A stretch of DNA of 7,721 nt from an uncultured Nitrospinaceae bacterium (GTDB lineage: Bacteria > Nitrospinota > Nitrospinia > Nitrospinales > VA-1): contig CALJGH010000090.1 in assembly GCA_938073925.1 (NCBI GenBank), positions 1 through 7,721 of the forward strand. Reading direction: 5' to 3'. Numbering within the stretch: the first letter of the stretch is position 1; each line of letters begins with the position of its first letter. The notes beneath the pieces are model-generated. The model searched no databases and was not told the DNA's origin. It saw only the letters and a list, made by a program, of their open reading frames with translations. Position numbers and translations under genes: made by a program. Below, piece by piece: positions 1 to 7,500 of the stretch.

Positions 1-177
1 GATAAGAAAATACAGGTTATTAAGGAAGTCAGAACTGTTACTGGGTTGGGATTGAAGGATGCTAAGGACCTTGTTGAGTCAGCTCCTAAGGCTATTAAAG
101 AAGGTGTGAAGAAAGAGGAAGCTGAAGAAATCAAGAAGAAGATTGAAGAGGCTGGTGGTTCTGTCGAAGTTAAGTAA
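1..177 (+). CDS. rplL: 50S ribosomal protein L7/L12, C-terminal part (5' end outside window)
   Basis: This is the last 58 codons and the TAA stop of L7/L12, the multicopy stalk protein of the large ribosomal subunit that recruits and stimulates EF-Tu, EF-G and other GTPase factors. The visible part is nearly the whole globular C-terminal domain. It reads DKKIQVIKEVR, then TGLGLKDAKDLVE, and ends GGSVEVK. Residues matching the factor-binding helices of E. coli L7/L12 are kept: fragment K3, I4, I7, K8, R11 and K22 correspond to E. coli K65, V66, I69, K70, R73 and K84. The Lys/Glu-rich C-terminal helix is typical. The N-terminal dimerisation domain and hinge lie upstream of the window. The gene is 81 bp upstream of rpoB on the same strand, the standard rplJL-rpoBC order. 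Nothing in the visible part looks broken. Confidence 0.97.
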   Translation, partial: DKKIQVIKEVRTVTGLGLKDAKDLVESAPKAIKEGVKKEEAEEIKKKIEEAGGSVEVK

Positions 178-231
178 CGGAAATCTAGCACAACAATTAC
201 ATATTTGCTTTAGCAGATAAATTTTCCGTTA
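175..231 (+). promoter_or_regulatory. Inverted repeat spanning the rplL-rpoB gap (possible mRNA hairpin or processing site)
   Basis: TAACGGAAA at 175-183, which includes the rplL stop codon, is perfectly complementary to TTTCCGTTA at 223-231. The nine base pairs would enclose a 39-nt loop. Inside the loop, TCT at 184-186 could pair with AGA at 215-217, and AGCA at 187-190 with TGCT at 206-209, so a longer imperfect stem is possible. No U-run follows, so it is not a canonical intrinsic terminator. In E. coli the same gap holds a partial attenuator and an RNase III site that lower rpoBC output relative to the ribosomal protein genes. A similar role here is inference from position. Confidence 0.4.
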
Positions 232-232
232 A

Positions 233-249
233 TCTTTCTTCCAGAAGGA
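233..249 (+). promoter_or_regulatory. rpoB ribosome binding site, predicted to lie in a small hairpin
   Basis: AGAAGGA at 243-249 is a good Shine-Dalgarno sequence 9 nt upstream of the rpoB ATG at 259, and it fixes that start. TCTTTCT at 233-239 can pair with the whole of it: six Watson-Crick pairs and one G-U pair around a TCC triloop. The stem would begin two bases after the larger inverted repeat ends at 231. The binding site is well supported; masking by the hairpin is only a prediction. Confidence 0.6.
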
Positions 250-258
250 TGATGACCT

Positions 259-3200
259 ATGTCAAAAAACCGTTCTCAAAGAGCGCTTGGCAATATTAAA
301 CAAAGAAAAAACTTCGCACGAATCCCGACCGTTATTGGTATCCCCAATCTGATCGAGATTCAAAAAAAATCATTCGAATATTTCCTGCAATGGGATGTTG
401 CTCCGCATGAACGCAAGCTGAGAGGATTGGAAGATGTCTTCAGTGATATCTTTCCTGTTTCAGACTTAAATATCAACGCCCGTATTGAATATGTCGGCTT
501 CGAAGTCGGTATATGGGAGTGCGGCTGTGGTGAATTTAAGGAACTCGGTGGTCCGGGTATTTTCTGTGATACTTGTGAGCAGGAAGTCGTTTATAAGGAA
601 AGGCATAAGTTTAGCGAGTGCCGCCAAAAGAGTCTTACCTATTCGGATCCTATCAAGATTATGGTCAGGCTCGTGCTTTTCGATCGTGAGGCAATGGATA
701 TAAACGCCCGTGTTCTGAAAAATCTCTTGGGTAGAACAATTATAGAAGAGGTTAAGAAGCCGGGAACTGCGAAAAATCTTATTTCAGCTAAAACGGAAAT
801 TACAGAAGACATCATAGCGATTCTGGAAAGAGAAAAAGTACCTCAGATAACCATCAATACGGTTCGTGAGGTTAAGGAGCAGAAAATTTTTCTAGGCGAA
901 ATGCCTGTGATGGGTCCAACGGGCACCTTCATGATAAACGGTGTTGAGCGGGTTATCGTGAGTCAGATGCATCGTTCCCCCGGGGCTTTTTTCTCGCATG
1001 ACAAGGGCAAGTCGCATGTCAGTGGCAAAATCCTCTATGCAGCTAGAATAATTCCTGATCGTGGTTCCTGGATTGATTTCGAATTTGATATTAAAGATAT
1101 TTTGTATGTAAAAATTGATCGCAGGCGCAAGCTTCCAGCGACCATCCTTTTGCAAGCGTTCGGGATGGATGTCAAAACTATCCTTGAGACCTATTACTCT
1201 ATTGAAAAAATAAGTATCAGTAAAGATCAGCGCTATTTTATGGGTAGTAAGCACCTGCTTGTTGGATTCAAGGTTAAGGAAGATGTGATAGACCCGAAAA
1301 CGGAAGACGTGGTTCTTAAGGCAGGTAAGAGGGTAACGATAGCCACTGCCAAAAAATTGAGTCGATTGTCAAAGTCGGTCAAAGTTGAAATTGATCCTGA
1401 AGGGTTGATCGGTAGGTTTTTGTTTAATGAGATTGTTGATCCTGAAACCGGCGAAATTGAAGTCGATTTCAATCAAGAGATCACAGAGGGCGTTCTTGAA
1501 GTCGTTAAGAAAAACAAGCTAAGCGAGATTCAGATTTTGCATATTGACGAAGAGTCGTCAGACACTGTTATCCGCGATACTATAGCTGTTGCAAAAACCC
1601 AAAGTCAAGAAGACGCGATCAAGGAAATCTATAAAAGATTGCGTCCGGGGGATCCCCCAACTCCAGATATAGCGCGTTCTCTTTTTGCTAATCTGTTTTT
1701 TAATCCCAAGCGTTACAACTTGTCCGTTGTTGGTCGTATCAAGCTGAACCAGAAATTTGATCTGGATATTCCGCTGGACAATAGGTTGTTGACATTGGAA
1801 GACCTAGTGGAAGTTGTGCGACATATCATCGGCCTCAGAAATGGGATTGGAAGTATTGATGATATCGATCATTTGGGTAATCGCAGAGTGCGAGCTGTGG
1901 GGGAGTCTCTAGAGAATCAGTTCCGTGTGGGTATCGTGCGCATGGAGCGGGCGATTATCGAGAGAATGTCTATTCAGGATCTGGATGTTTCCATGCCGCA
2001 TGATTTGATCAATTCCAAACCTGTAACTGCCGCTATTAAGGAGTTCTTCGGTAGCAGTCAGTTGTCTCAGTTTATGGATCAGACCAACCCGCTTTCTGAG
2101 GTGACTCACAAGCGTCGCTTGAGTGCGTTGGGGCCGGGAGGATTGACTCGCGAGCGAGCAGGATTCGAAGTGCGCGATGTACATCCAACTCATTATGGTC
2201 GTATTTGTCCGATTGAAACGCCGGAAGGTCCAAATATCGGTTTGATTGCTTCGCTTAGTACCTATGCCAGAGTTAATGACTATGGGTTTATAGAGACTCC
2301 TTACCGAAAGGTAGTGGACGGTCATGCTAAGGATGATGTTGATTTCCATACTGCCTTGGTTGAGGATAAGTATATTATCGCTCAGGCAAACGTGAAAATG
2401 GATGAAAAGAAAAAGTTTGTCGAGCCCATTATTGCAGCGCGAAAGGGGGGCGACTTCACACTTTCTCCGCGAGAGAAGATCGATTATATGGATGTGTCGC
2501 CGAAGCAGTTGATCAGTGTGGCTGCATCCTTGATCCCTTTTCTGGAAAACGATGACGCCAACCGGGCATTAATGGGCTCCAATATGCAACGACAGGCCGT
2601 TCCTTTATTGCAGTCTGAAGCGCCTTTGGTGGGAACAGGTATGGAAGCGATTGTTGCGCACGATTCCGGTGCGGTAGTTATTGCTGAAAACGATGGTGTG
2701 GTCATTAGTGCTGATGCGGCCCGTATTGTGGTTCGTACTGAGAAAAGACCCGTTAGAAAGGTGAAAACCCGACGAAGTCAGTTGGATTCGAATGTGGATA
2801 TCTATACGCTGAATAAGTATCAACGATCTAATCAGAATACTTGTATCAATCAGCGCCCGCGTGTGACCTCTGGGACACAGGTAAAGCAGGGGGATGTCCT
2901 GGCAGATGGCCCTTCAACCGATAATGGTGAGTTGGCGTTGGGGCGAAATATCCTGGTTGCCTTCATGTCATGGGGTGGCTACAACTTTGAAGATGCTATT
3001 ATAGTCAGTGAAAAACTCGTTAAAGAAGATGTCTATACTTCGGTGCATATCGAAGAGTTTGAGGTTGAAGCTCGCGATACCAAGCAGGGTAAGGAAGAAA
3101 TCACTCGTGATATTTCCAACGTAGGTGAAGATGCTCTGAGAAATCTGGATGAAAGTGGCATCATTCGGGTGGGTGCGAATGTTAAGCCGAACGATATTTT

Positions 3201-4473
3201 GGTCGGTAAGATTACCCCGAAAGGTGAAACCCAGCTCAGTCCTGAGGAGAAACTCCTGAAAGCTATTTTTGGTGAAAAAGCGGGAGATGTTCGCGATACA
3301 TCGCTTAGAGTTCCGCCTGGAGTTCATGGCACCGTCATTGATGTGAAGGTGTTCTCGAGAAAGGGAATCGATAAAGATTCGCGAACATTGGCGATTGAAG
3401 AAGAAGAGATTTCCCGAATCGAAAAGGATTATAACGAAGAAATTGGTATTGTTAAAAGCGAGACGACTAAGAGCATGGTCGGCCTTCTTGTGGGTAAAAA
3501 GGTAAACAAAGCAGCTACAATTGGTAAGGTGAGTTTTGCCAAAGGTCAAGAGATCGAAGAAGCGCAGATCTCGAAAATGAGCTTGAAGGACATGGTTAAA
3601 GTTTCTGTGCAGGGAGTGGATGAAAAAACTCTGTTGGGAATGGAAGCCAGCGCCAAAGAGCAGGTTGCAATTCTTAAATCAATGTTGGAGGAAAAAGTCA
3701 CCCGCCTGAAAAAAGGCGATGACTTGTCTCCTGGCGTGATCAAGCTGGTTAAAGTCTTCATGGCTATGAAGCGTAAGCTTCAAGTGGGAGATAAGATGGC
3801 GGGCCGACATGGTAATAAAGGTGTCGTTTCAACTATTGTTCCTGAAGAAGACATGCCTTATATGAAAGATGGTAGGCCGATCGAGCTTATTTTGAATCCG
3901 CTGGGTGTGCCCTCCCGAATGAACGTTGGACAGATTCTAGAAACCAATTTGGGGATGGCGGCCCGGGCCAATGATAGAAATATGGCCACGCCTGTTTTCG
4001 ATGGTGCTAAGGAAAGCGAGGTCAGAGAGCTGCTGCGCGAGGGGGGTTGTTCGGAATCCGGCGAAGTGTCTCTTATTGATGGTCGTTCAGGGCAACCGTT
4101 CAGGCAGAGTGTAATGGTGGGCTATTTGTATATTTTGAAGCTCCATCATTTGGTAGATGATAAAATTCATGCGCGCTCAACAGGGCCTTATTCTTTGGTC
4201 ACGCAGCAGCCCTTGGGAGGTAAAGCCCAGTTTGGTGGTCAGCGGCTTGGGGAGATGGAGGTCTGGGCATTAGAAGCTTATGGTGCTGCGTACACGCTTC
4301 AGGAAATGTTGACTGTGAAGTCCGATGATGTTGAAGGGCGAAAGCGCATGTATGAAGCTATAGTTAAGGGTGATACACACCTCAATCCAAGCTTACCGGA
4401 GTCCTTCAACGTTTTGGTGAAGGAATTGCAGAGCTTGGCTATTGATGTCGAACTGATCGAGTCGGGGAAATAA
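259..4473 (+). CDS. rpoB: DNA-directed RNA polymerase subunit beta, with two unusual N-terminal inserts
   Basis: This is the complete 1404-residue beta subunit, the catalytic partner of beta' in RNA polymerase (E. coli beta is 1342). The ATG follows AGAAGGA by 9 nt and aligns with the E. coli N-terminus. Landmarks in order are: RKNF near 16-19; protrusion with inserts at about 85-112 and 145-200; INGVERVIVSQ at 227-236; beta-i4/SI1 at about 313-431; rifampicin pocket at 597-624, with D607, H617, R620 and S622 matching E. coli D516, H526, R529 and S531; GYNFEDA at 907-913, whose E911 and D912 match E813 and D814; beta-i9/SI2 at about 1036-1156; and GDKMAGRHGNKG at 1177-1188, whose K1179 and K1187 match the catalytic-centre lysines K1065 and K1073. 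DDKIHARSTGPYS follows at about 1300, and the C-terminal anchor with PESFNVLVKEL near 1380. The insert E. coli has before ATPVFDGA is missing. The rifampicin-contact residues listed are wild type, so there is no sign of target resistance. rpoC follows 111 bp downstream. Confidence 0.99.
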   Translation: MSKNRSQRALGNIKQRKNFARIPTVIGIPNLIEIQKKSFEYFLQWDVAPHERKLRGLEDVFSDIFPVSDLNINARIEYVGFEVGIWECGCGEFKELGGPGIFCDTCEQEVVYKERHKFSECRQKSLTYSDPIKIMVRLVLFDREAMDINARVLKNLLGRTIIEEVKKPGTAKNLISAKTEITEDIIAILEREKVPQITINTVREVKEQKIFLGEMPVMGPTGTFMINGVERVIVSQMHRSPGAFFSHDKGKSHVSGKILYAARIIPDRGSWIDFEFDIKDILYVKIDRRRKLPATILLQAFGMDVKTILETYYSIEKISISKDQRYFMGSKHLLVGFKVKEDVIDPKTEDVVLKAGKRVTIATAKKLSRLSKSVKVEIDPEGLIGRFLFNEIVDPETGEIEVDFNQEITEGVLEVVKKNKLSEIQILHIDEESSDTVIRDTIAVAKTQSQEDAIKEIYKRLRPGDPPTPDIARSLFANLFFNPKRYNLSVVGRIKLNQKFDLDIPLDNRLLTLEDLVEVVRHIIGLRNGIGSIDDIDHLGNRRVRAVGESLENQFRVGIVRMERAIIERMSIQDLDVSMPHDLINSKPVTAAIKEFFGSSQLSQFMDQTNPLSEVTHKRRLSALGPGGLTRERAGFEVRDVHPTHYGRICPIETPEGPNIGLIASLSTYARVNDYGFIETPYRKVVDGHAKDDVDFHTALVEDKYIIAQANVKMDEKKKFVEPIIAARKGGDFTLSPREKIDYMDVSPKQLISVAASLIPFLENDDANRALMGSNMQRQAVPLLQSEAPLVGTGMEAIVAHDSGAVVIAENDGVVISADAARIVVRTEKRPVRKVKTRRSQLDSNVDIYTLNKYQRSNQNTCINQRPRVTSGTQVKQGDVLADGPSTDNGELALGRNILVAFMSWGGYNFEDAIIVSEKLVKEDVYTSVHIEEFEVEARDTKQGKEEITRDISNVGEDALRNLDESGIIRVGANVKPNDILVGKITPKGETQLSPEEKLLKAIFGEKAGDVRDTSLRVPPGVHGTVIDVKVFSRKGIDKDSRTLAIEEEEISRIEKDYNEEIGIVKSETTKSMVGLLVGKKVNKAATIGKVSFAKGQEIEEAQISKMSLKDMVKVSVQGVDEKTLLGMEASAKEQVAILKSMLEEKVTRLKKGDDLSPGVIKLVKVFMAMKRKLQVGDKMAGRHGNKGVVSTIVPEEDMPYMKDGRPIELILNPLGVPSRMNVGQILETNLGMAARANDRNMATPVFDGAKESEVRELLREGGCSESGEVSLIDGRSGQPFRQSVMVGYLYILKLHHLVDDKIHARSTGPYSLVTQQPLGGKAQFGGQRLGEMEVWALEAYGAAYTLQEMLTVKSDDVEGRKRMYEAIVKGDTHLNPSLPESFNVLVKELQSLAIDVELIESGK
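511..609 (+). other. Zinc-ribbon-like insert in the beta protrusion domain (rpoB residues 85-117)
   Basis: E. coli beta passes from YRLG (ending G76) to its conserved cysteine C85 in 9 residues. Here the same points are G84 and C121, a net gain of 28 residues. The extra sequence holds C88, C90, C103 and C106, spaced C-X-C-X12-C-X2-C. The beta' zinc-binding domain in this window has C69, C71, C84 and C87 with identical spacing. Aligned from the Trp before the first Cys, 11 of 26 residues are identical (W, E, all four C, G, K, G, E and V), and several others are conservative (F/Y, L/M, I/V, D/E, V/I). I infer a structural zinc site. C121 belongs to the normal beta sequence and is not counted as part of the motif. 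Confidence 0.85.
691..858 (+). other. Second protrusion insert in beta, resembling a beta'-type small module (rpoB residues 145-200)
   Basis: Between the conserved strand ending FDRE (residue 144) and TVREVKEQ (from 201), E. coli beta has 4 residues and this protein has 56. The inserted segment starts LLGRTIIEEVKKPGT and continues with ITEDIIAILEREKV and PQITIN. This follows the pattern GR-x3-E-(D/E)-V-x-(K/D)-P-x-T, then I-x-E, an amphipathic helix, then a short beta strand. The same pattern occurs in this beta' at 824-867 (LGRTVLEDVVDPFT) and in beta-i4 of this beta at 384-427 (IGRFLFNEIVDPET). E. coli beta' has KPGTA at the equivalent place. It is most likely a beta-beta' module 2-like fold. 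Function is unknown. Confidence 0.7.
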
Positions 4474-4499
4474 GCTTTTTTTTCGTCTGGCCCAGCCTA

Positions 4500-4527
4500 G
4501 TCCTGAATTGAATTTTTAAATCAGGAC
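4500..4527 (+). promoter_or_regulatory. Inverted repeat in the rpoB-rpoC gap
   Basis: GTCCTGA at 4500-4506 is perfectly complementary to TCAGGAC at 4521-4527. The 14-nt AT-rich loop could add two further A-T pairs after one mismatch. The sequence after the stem is A/T mixed (TTAAAA-GA-TTTTAA at 4529-4542) and not a U-run, so I do not call it a terminator; rpoC must be transcribed through it. It may be an RNA-processing or mRNA-stability hairpin between the two polymerase genes. That role is inferred only from position and symmetry. Confidence 0.4.
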
Positions 4528-4568
4528 CTTAAAAGATTTTAAATTAAAACGGTTTGCGAAAACCTTTC

Positions 4569-4575
4569 AAAGGAG
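4569..4575 (+). promoter_or_regulatory. rpoC ribosome binding site, which decides a GTG start
   Basis: AAAGGAG ends 9 nt before the GTG at 4585, matching the spacing at rpoB. The reading frame has an in-frame TAA at 4540-4542. Its first in-frame ATG is codon 77 (4813), well inside the conserved zinc-binding domain, so a non-ATG start is required and GTG 4585 is the best placed. Two small competing helices overlap here: GGTTT-GCGA-AAACC (4551-4564, with a GNRA-type loop) and CCTT-TCA-AAGG (4563-4573), which would cover part of the binding site. Confidence 0.8.
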
Positions 4576-4584
4576 AAGTCCCTG

Positions 4585-7500
4585 GTGGATAATCTGACAC
4601 ATTTCGATAAGCCAAAAAACCCTATATTGTTTGACGCGATCCGGGTACGTATTGCTTCTCCGGAGAAAATACGTTCATGGTCTTATGGTGAAGTAAAAAA
4701 GCCGGAAACCATCAACTATCGTACTTTTAAGCCGGAGCGTGATGGATTATTCTGCGCTAAAATTTTTGGTCCAGTCAAAGACTGGGAGTGTACCTGTGGA
4801 AAATATAAGCGGATGAAGCACAAAGGTGTCATCTGTGAGAAGTGTGGGGTTGAGGTCATTCTTTCCAAGGTTCGGCGTGAGCGCCTCGGGCATATAGAGC
4901 TGGCAACTCCAGTTGCGCATATTTGGTATTTCAAAGGACTTCCCAGCCGACTAGGGCATCTTCTAGATATTCCTCTCAAAGATCTTGAGCGCATCATTTA
5001 TTTTGAAAATTATGTGGTGACCGATCCTGGTGACTCGGAAATGGAAATCGGCCAGATTCTGACGGAAGAAGAATTCCGTGAAATGGAAATGGAGTTTCCA
5101 GACACCTTTCGCGCCATGATTGGGGCAGAGGCAGTGTCTGAGCTTCTCAAGCCGATGAATATGGAAGAGCTCTCTGTGCAGTTGAAAGAAGAGATGGTTA
5201 CGACCAAGTCAGTTATGAATAAGCGGAAACTAGCCAAGCGATTGAAGATCGTTGAGGCGTTCAGGAAATCTGGAAACAAGCCGGAGTGGATGATTCTTCA
5301 GGTGATTCCGGTCATTCCTCCCGAGCTACGCCCTCTGGTTCCATTAGACGGTGGCCGGTTTGCGACATCCGACTTGAACGATCTTTATAGGCGAGTGATC
5401 AACAGAAACAATCGGCTCAAACGTCTGCAGGAATTAAAAGCACCGCAAATTATTGTCCGTAATGAAAAACGAATGCTGCAGGAAGCTGTTTCAGCCTTGT
5501 TCGATAATGGCCGGCGAGGTCGTACACTTCGTGGTACGAATAAGCGACCGCTGAAATCTTTGAGCGATATGCTTAAGGGTAAGCAAGGTCGTTTTCGCCA
5601 AAACCTGTTGGGAAAACGCGTGGATTATTCGGGACGATCTGTCATCGTGGTGGGACCTTACTTGAAGTTTCACCAGTGCGGGTTGCCAAAAAAAATGGCC
5701 TTGGAATTGTTCAAACCTTTTGTATTCAATAGACTGGAAGACAAGGGCTATGCGACTACAATAAAAACAGCAAAGAAAATGGTTGAGCAAGAGCGTTCCG
5801 AAGTATGGGAAGTTCTTGAGGAGGTAGTTAAAAACCATCCGGTGCTTCTCAACCGGGCGCCGACTCTGCATCGACTGGGTATTCAGGCTTTCGAGCCGTT
5901 GTTGATAGAAGGAAAAGCAATTCAGGTTCATCCTATGGTTTGTACTGCTTTTAATGCCGATTTTGATGGCGATCAGATGGCAGTCCATGTTCCTCTTTCT
6001 ATGGAAGCCAGGACGGAATGTAAGTTGTTGATGATGTCTTCCAATAACGTTTTGTCGCCGGCGAATGGTAGGCCTATCGCCGTTCCAACTCAGGATATTG
6101 TACTGGGTTGTTATTACATGACAAAAATTCGCGGTAATGTGAAAGGTGGCGGCAAGGTTTTTTCAGATCAAAAAGAAGTGATTGCTGCGTTTAACGCCGA
6201 TGAACTCGATTTGCAGGCGTTGATCATGGTGCGTATCGATAATGTTTTGACACAGACCACGACAGGTCGAATTCTTTTAGGTGAAGTGCTTCCCAAGGGA
6301 TTGCCCTTTGAGTGGGTGAATCGGTTGATGGATAAGAAATCACTTTCCGAGCTTATTTTTCAGGCTTTTCTGCAGGTGGGTCGAGAGAAAACGGTAACGT
6401 TGCTTGATGACGTAAAAGATCTTGGGTTCAGGTATGCCACCGAGGCTGGTTTGACCATCTCTATTGATCAGATGAAGATACCGAAAACCAAGGTCAAGCT
6501 GGTGGAAAAGGCTAATGAAGAGGTTCTTAGGGTTCATAAGCAGTACCGTGATGGGCTTATCACTAACGGTGAGCGGTACAACAAAGTCATCGATATTTGG
6601 GCGCATGTTACAGAAAAAGTTTCAGAGGAAATGTTTAAAGAGCTGGAGAATGAAGACGGGGCAACGACCCATGGGGAAACGGATAAGGATTTTAATTCGA
6701 TTTTTATCATGGCCGACTCAGGCGCAAGAGGAAGTGCTCAACAGCTAAGGCAGTTAGCAGGAATGCGGGGGTTAATGGCCAAGCCATCTGGAGAAATTAT
6801 TGAAACACCTATCACCGCAAATTTTCGCGAAGGCCTGTCGGTAATTCAGTACTTCATCTCAACGCATGGTGCTAGAAAAGGTCTGGCGGATACCGCGCTC
6901 AAAACAGCGAACTCCGGTTACCTGACGCGTCGATTGGTCGATGTTGCGCAGGACATGATTGTTCAGGAAGATGATTGCGGAACTTTGAAGGGGATCGATG
7001 CGATTTCCCTCGTTGAAGCTGGCGAAATCATTCAGCCTTTGGGTGAGAGAATTCTGGGGCGAACGGTTCTTGAGGATGTCGTTGATCCTTTTACGGGTGA
7101 TGTTCTCGCAGAAGCCGACAGTCTCATTGAGGAGGACACGGTTACGGCTATTGAAAACGCCGGGATCGAAAAAGTTAAAATGCGTTCTTGTCTGACTTGT
7201 GAATCGAAAGAGGGAGTTTGTATTAAATGTTACGGCCGCAACATGGCAACTCTGAAATGGGTTGAGGTGGGTGAGCCGGTTGGTGTTATTGCGGCGCAGT
7301 CCATTGGTGAGCCGGGAACGCAATTGACCATGCGTACTTTTCATATTGGTGGAACGGCGAGTCGGGTTGTAGAGCAGACAACATTGAATACCAAGCGCGG
7401 TGGTACTGTTAAATATATGGGGCTCCGCACAATTAAAAATCAGGCTGGCGAAATCATCGTGATGAATCGAAACGGAAGTCTGGTGGTATTGGATGATACC

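Noticed and set aside
205..233. Possible promoter TTGCTT, 17 bp spacer, GTTAAT, upstream of rpoB
   Set aside because: It matches only 3 of 6 and 4 of 6 consensus positions in AT-rich DNA that overlaps a clearer inverted repeat. Such matches are expected by chance.
249..299. ATG-ATG at 249-254 as an alternative start just upstream of rpoB
   Set aside because: It is out of frame with rpoB, reaches a stop after 16 codons, and overlaps the Shine-Dalgarno sequence itself. The ATG at 259 gives the expected N-terminus and spacing.
1647..1658. 12-bp palindrome GGGGGATCCCCC
   Set aside because: It encodes part of the conserved RPGDPPT segment of beta, which forces G-rich then C-rich codons. No independent function is suggested.
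2083..2087. T609 in place of E. coli N518 in the rifampicin pocket, as a resistance change
   Set aside because: Thr at this position is common in wild-type beta of other bacteria such as Bacillus subtilis, and the main contact residues (D607, H617, R620, S622) are unchanged.
2968..3549. 193-codon open frame on the - strand inside rpoB, and other antisense open frames across the window
   Set aside because: It lies opposite highly conserved beta sequence and has no recognisable domain or ribosome binding site. It is best explained as a shadow of the coding strand.
4476..4483. Run of eight T directly after the rpoB stop codon, as a terminator
   Set aside because: No stable GC-rich hairpin precedes it, and rpoC follows in the same operon, so an intrinsic terminator here is not supported.
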